NCBI RefSeq assembly: GCF_001305515.1
Contig: NZ_LJYW01000001.1
Location: 1,725,550-1,789,549, forward strand
Length of the DNA: 64,000 nt
Direction: 5' to 3'
Source: Prosthecodimorpha hirschii
GTDB taxonomy: Bacteria > Pseudomonadota > Alphaproteobacteria > Rhizobiales > Ancalomicrobiaceae
Position numbers and translations under genes: made by a program. Of this stretch, positions 61,188-64,000 are shown in pieces. Within the stretch, counting starts at the first letter, position 1. Each line of letters opens with the position of its first letter. The notes beneath the pieces are model-generated. The model was not told the origin of the DNA. It saw only the letters and a program-made list of their open reading frames with translations, and made no database searches.

Positions 61188-61589
61188 ATGCGTCGCTCCG
61201 TGTCCGATGATCGATGGGCCGGCCCCACGAAGTCGTGGCGGACAACCGCCCGATGCCTGGCCGCCGCGGCTTTGCTGGTATCGGTCGGCACTGTCTCAGC
61301 CCGTGCGGACGAGGCCGAGGCCGCAATGGATGCATATGTGCAGTGCCTCGATCAGCGCTACGCGGCGCTCGTGAAGACCAGTTGCGAGCCGGCCACCGTG
61401 CTGGTCACCGCCATGGTCACGGGCTGCAACGGTCTGCCGCAACGCCGCCTCGAACAAGCAATCCTACCATTCCATCGCTTCTTCGAAGAGATGAAGATCA
61501 CCATGATGGGCATCCGCGCCGCCCAGAGTGATCGCCTCCTCACCCGCGTGATCGAGTATCGGGCCACCAATCCCTGCATGTCGCGCTGA
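61188..61589 (+). CDS. Small exported protein next to the secretin
   Basis: 133 aa. Signal peptide with hydrophobic core AAALLVSVGTVSA (cleavage near residue 40), then a helical domain with four Cys (VQCLDQRYAALVKTSCEP; TGCNGLPQRRL; TNPCMSR). Starts 32 bp after sctC and probably is co-transcribed. Could be a pilotin-like or lytic accessory protein; no catalytic motif of a transglycosylase is seen. Confidence 0.65.
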   Translation: MRRSVSDDRWAGPTKSWRTTARCLAAAALLVSVGTVSARADEAEAAMDAYVQCLDQRYAALVKTSCEPATVLVTAMVTGCNGLPQRRLEQAILPFHRFFEEMKITMMGIRAAQSDRLLTRVIEYRATNPCMSR

Positions 61590-61590
61590 C

Positions 61591-61773
61591 CGCCGCACCG
61601 AGGTCGCGCCCGGCATCTTCCCCAACGAAGACGCCATCGTCCGCCGCGTCGGCGCATTGTTGCGGGAGCCGAATGATGATTGGGCGGCCCAGCGCGCCCG
61701 GTCCATGACGCTGGAAGCCGTCGCCCCGCCCGGCAATGATGCCCTCATCGGCATGCCTGCCGCGGCATCCTGA
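61591..61773 (+). pseudogene. Remnant of an IS256-family transposase (C-terminal end)
   Basis: The frame from 61591 to a stop at 61771-61773 reads RTEVAPGIFPNEDAIVRRVG, then ALLREPNDDWAAQRARSMTL, then EAVAPPGNDALIGMPAAAS. It is the recognisable C-terminus of IS256/Mutator transposases (FPN-x-A-x-x-R-L-x-GALL-x-E-x-NDEWA-x-x-RRYM). Everything upstream of it is missing, fused to the preceding gene's stop. 61774-61931 holds nothing else supportable. Confidence 0.8.
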
Positions 61774-61931
61774 TCAGCAAGGCCCGCGCCGAACAGCGCG
61801 GCCCGCGCCACCGCCACCACGCCCGGGAATACGATCGCGATGGTCCCTTCGCGATCGTCCCTCGAGGCCATGGAGGCGGGTCCGGAAGTTGGGCCGATGA
61901 GCCGGCCCCCCCAACGGATGCGCCGGGGGTC

Positions 61932-64000
61932 TCAACCGCGGCGGCGGCTGGAGCCCGTCCCTTCGGGCTCGAAGCCGGCGGGGACATAAGGCCGGAACGC
62001 GCTCTTCTCACTGCCGCAATCCGGGCAGCGCCATGCGGCGTCGAGCTCCGCAAAGGGGACGCCGGCGCCCGCAACTCCGTCGTGGATATAGTAGCAGCCG
62101 CGGCAGATGAAGCGTCCCGCGGGTGCGGGACCGGGCGTGAGGACGGCGGCGGCTTCGGCCGGAGCGGCGCTGCCACCCGGGCCGGGCACTGCGAGCGGAT
62201 CGCCCACCACCACCTTGCCGCCCCTCTGGGTCACCAGATAGACGCCGAGATCCTTGTGGCCGAACCGGGCGCGCAGGGCGCCGGGAATGTCCATGTCGCG
62301 CTTGCCCGTCTGCGGGTTGACATTGGTGGCGCCGCATCGCCCGTTGCGCCGGTCGACACGGAACACGGCATCGCCGAGGCGGATGTCGCTGCCGACCAGG
62401 TCGAATTCCTGCCAGGGACGGAGGCCGTCCACATAGAAATTGGCACGGAAGCGCAAGGGGTCGAGCGGCCGGCCCCAAAGCTCCTCCAGCTGACGCAGCG
62501 TCGCCAGATTGATCAGGGAGATCACGTTGTCGGGCTTGTCCATGAAATGGCCCTGCCGGCTCTGCACCAGATGCGGCGCGTCGCCCAGCGTCGGCACGAG
62601 GCCCCGGACGAAGCGTTCGAGGTCGCGGCGTCCCTCGTCAGTCCGCAGATCGGCGCAGAACACGGCCTCGCGCTGCGACCACGCGCGGAACACCAGACTG
62701 TCCGGGTCCAACTCGGTGCGCACTTCGGCCAGGGCCTCGTCGATCATCAGCATGACGAACAGGCCCTTCTTGGCCCATTTCGGATCGTAGCGATCGATCG
62801 GGACATTCGGCCGGGCCAGCGCGAAGATGCGGTCGAACGGAAAGGGCCTGCCCGCCTCGAGCATGATGCCGTTCACCGGTTGGGCGCTCATGCCCTTGAT
62901 GGGATAGCGATAAATACCACGGACGATCTGCATGGGATCCTCGGACAGCGCGTTCGGGGCCGACACTGCCCGAGCCGGCGGGGCGGCGCGTAGGGCCGGC
63001 TTGTGGCGATTGCGGGGGGCCGGTTCGCTGCGGGGAACCTGGGACAGGGGCTCGGAGACCAGCAGTTCCGACAGAAAGCCCGGGCTGCCGTCGAGCTTGT
63101 CGTCGACCAGGTCGGACAGGCGGGCGATGCCCTGCTCGATCTGCCGGGGTGCCATCGCCGCATAGCCGAGGATGATCCCCCGGCGAGCCAGCGCGGTGTC
63201 GAGCCCATCGTAGGCGCCGGCCGATGCCAGCGAATAGACGCCGAGCCGCGCCTTGCGCGCCATGGCTTCGAGGGTCGCCGCAGGGGGCACGCCGGGCGGC
63301 AGCTGCCAGCAGATGTGCAAGCCCGCGCCGGTTCCGGCCAGGTCGACATCGCCAAAATGGCGCCGCAGCGCCGCGACGGTCGTGTCGCGCGCCTCGCGAT
63401 AGTGCCCGCGGGCCCGCAGCAGATGCGAGACGAAACTGCCCGAGCGGATGAACTCCGCCAGGACATGCTGGTCGAACCAGCTGTTGCCGTTGTCGAGGAG
63501 CCCCTTCACGGCCACGGCCGCATCCGCCAAGGCCGGCGGCACCACCAGGTAGCCGAGCCGCAGACCCGGACCGAGCGATTTCGAAAAGGTGCCGATATGG
63601 ATGGTGCAGTCCGGCGCCATCGCGGCGATGGGCGGCAGCGGTGACCCGTCATACTGAAAGTCGCTGTCGTAATCGTCCTCGACGATGTAGGTGCCCCGCC
63701 GGCGCGCCCAGGCGATGAGGCTCTCACGGCGTGCCATGGAGAGCGTGGCGCCGGTCGGAAACTGATGGCCCGGCGTGACATAGGCGAGCGCGGCCCCGAC
63801 GTCGGGCAAGCGGGCCGTGATCAGTCCGTCCTCGTCGACCGGCACGCGATGCACCACCGCGCCCGCCGCCTCGAACGCGAAGGTGGCCCCCTGGTAGCAG
63901 GGATTTTCCACCACGACCGGCGTTTCGGGCGCGATGAAGAGCCGGGCCGCGATGGAGAGCCCCTCCTGGGCGCCGGAGACGATCACCACCTGGCCCGGAT
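61932..64000 (-). CDS. MocR-type PLP aminotransferase fused to MOSC and rubredoxin-like domains (5' end beyond window)
   Basis: At least 689 codons. The frame runs off the right edge with D-PGQVVIVSGAQEGLS, the usual middle of a MocR regulator, so the GntR helix-turn-helix lies outside. The aminotransferase fold contains GHQFPTGATLSMARR, VEDDYDSDFQYDG and the PLP lysine region GTFSKSLGPGLRLGYL. A Pro/Arg-rich linker leads to MQIVRGIYRYPIKGMSAQPV, the start of a MOSC molybdenum-cofactor carrier domain. The C-terminus has a rubredoxin-like CxxC pair (FICRGCYYIHD, WRCPDCGSEKSAF). No stop codon separates the parts. A sequencing or annotation fusion is the alternative. Confidence 0.8.
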   Translation of the reverse strand, partial: PGQVVIVSGAQEGLSIAARLFIAPETPVVVENPCYQGATFAFEAAGAVVHRVPVDEDGLITARLPDVGAALAYVTPGHQFPTGATLSMARRESLIAWARRRGTYIVEDDYDSDFQYDGSPLPPIAAMAPDCTIHIGTFSKSLGPGLRLGYLVVPPALADAAVAVKGLLDNGNSWFDQHVLAEFIRSGSFVSHLLRARGHYREARDTTVAALRRHFGDVDLAGTGAGLHICWQLPPGVPPAATLEAMARKARLGVYSLASAGAYDGLDTALARRGIILGYAAMAPRQIEQGIARLSDLVDDKLDGSPGFLSELLVSEPLSQVPRSEPAPRNRHKPALRAAPPARAVSAPNALSEDPMQIVRGIYRYPIKGMSAQPVNGIMLEAGRPFPFDRIFALARPNVPIDRYDPKWAKKGLFVMLMIDEALAEVRTELDPDSLVFRAWSQREAVFCADLRTDEGRRDLERFVRGLVPTLGDAPHLVQSRQGHFMDKPDNVISLINLATLRQLEELWGRPLDPLRFRANFYVDGLRPWQEFDLVGSDIRLGDAVFRVDRRNGRCGATNVNPQTGKRDMDIPGALRARFGHKDLGVYLVTQRGGKVVVGDPLAVPGPGGSAAPAEAAAVLTPGPAPAGRFICRGCYYIHDGVAGAGVPFAELDAAWRCPDCGSEKSAFRPYVPAGFEPEGTGSSRRRG

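Noticed and set aside
61464-61871. Minus-strand frame overlapping the transposase remnant
   Set aside because: The opposite strand shows clear IS256 protein similarity, and the minus frame has no recognisable features.

Overview
The window is GC-rich throughout, with dense GTG/TTG starts and ATGA-overlapping genes. Gene families (FrcBCA-type sugar importer, FucU mutarotase, ROK regulator, MocR, GMC oxidoreductase) point to an alphaproteobacterium of the Hyphomicrobiales. Genus cannot be fixed from sequence reading alone.

Region 1 (1-8.2 kb). A tRNA-Gln is followed by a fructose-type sugar module. On the minus strand are a ROK repressor, a RbsD/FucU mutarotase and a PfkB fructokinase. Divergently on the plus strand are the periplasmic binding protein, permease and ATPase frcB, frcC, frcA. 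A perfect 14-bp inverted repeat sits in the divergent promoter. Behind frcA are 1.3 kb of tandem and inverted repeats that copy the 3' end of frcA itself.

Region 2 (8.2-24.6 kb). A Tat-dependent GMC oxidoreductase and an AraC regulator are followed by a minus-strand amine/aminophosphonate catabolic operon (TauE-type exporter, SDR, agmatinase-like ureohydrolase, TIGR03364-type FAD amine oxidoreductase, phosphonoacetaldehyde hydrolase PhnX). Divergent to it is a PotFGHI/PhnSTUV-type ABC importer. Then come a caspase-like/formylglycine-generating-enzyme-like fusion protein, a class III aminotransferase and a small secreted protein.

Region 3 (24.8-61.6 kb). This is a complete, unusual non-flagellar type III secretion system (T3SS). 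It encodes the export apparatus sctRSTUV, the ATPase complex sctK?LNOQ, a ruler sctP, inner rings sctJ and sctD, needle sctF, rod sctI, gatekeeper sctW and secretin sctC. It also encodes pore proteins of the IpaB/YopB and IpaC/YopD type, an IpaD/SipD-like tip candidate, at least three SycD-type chaperones and two CesT-like chaperones. Between sctV and sctI lies a three-gene proton-channel cassette: one MotA/TolQ/ExbB-like protein and two ExbD/TolR-like proteins. I know of no T3SS described with such a cassette, and it is the most novel signal here. A Crp/Fnr-family regulator is encoded inside the island, and CRP-like 16-bp palindromes (TGTGnCG-N2-CGnCACA) lie before most T3SS operons, several about 41 bp from a plausible transcription start.

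Region 4 (61.6-64 kb). The island ends at the remnant of an IS256-family transposase. The last gene, cut by the window edge, is a MocR-type aminotransferase fused to MOSC and rubredoxin-like domains.

Function calls rest on motif and family recognition by eye. No database search was run.
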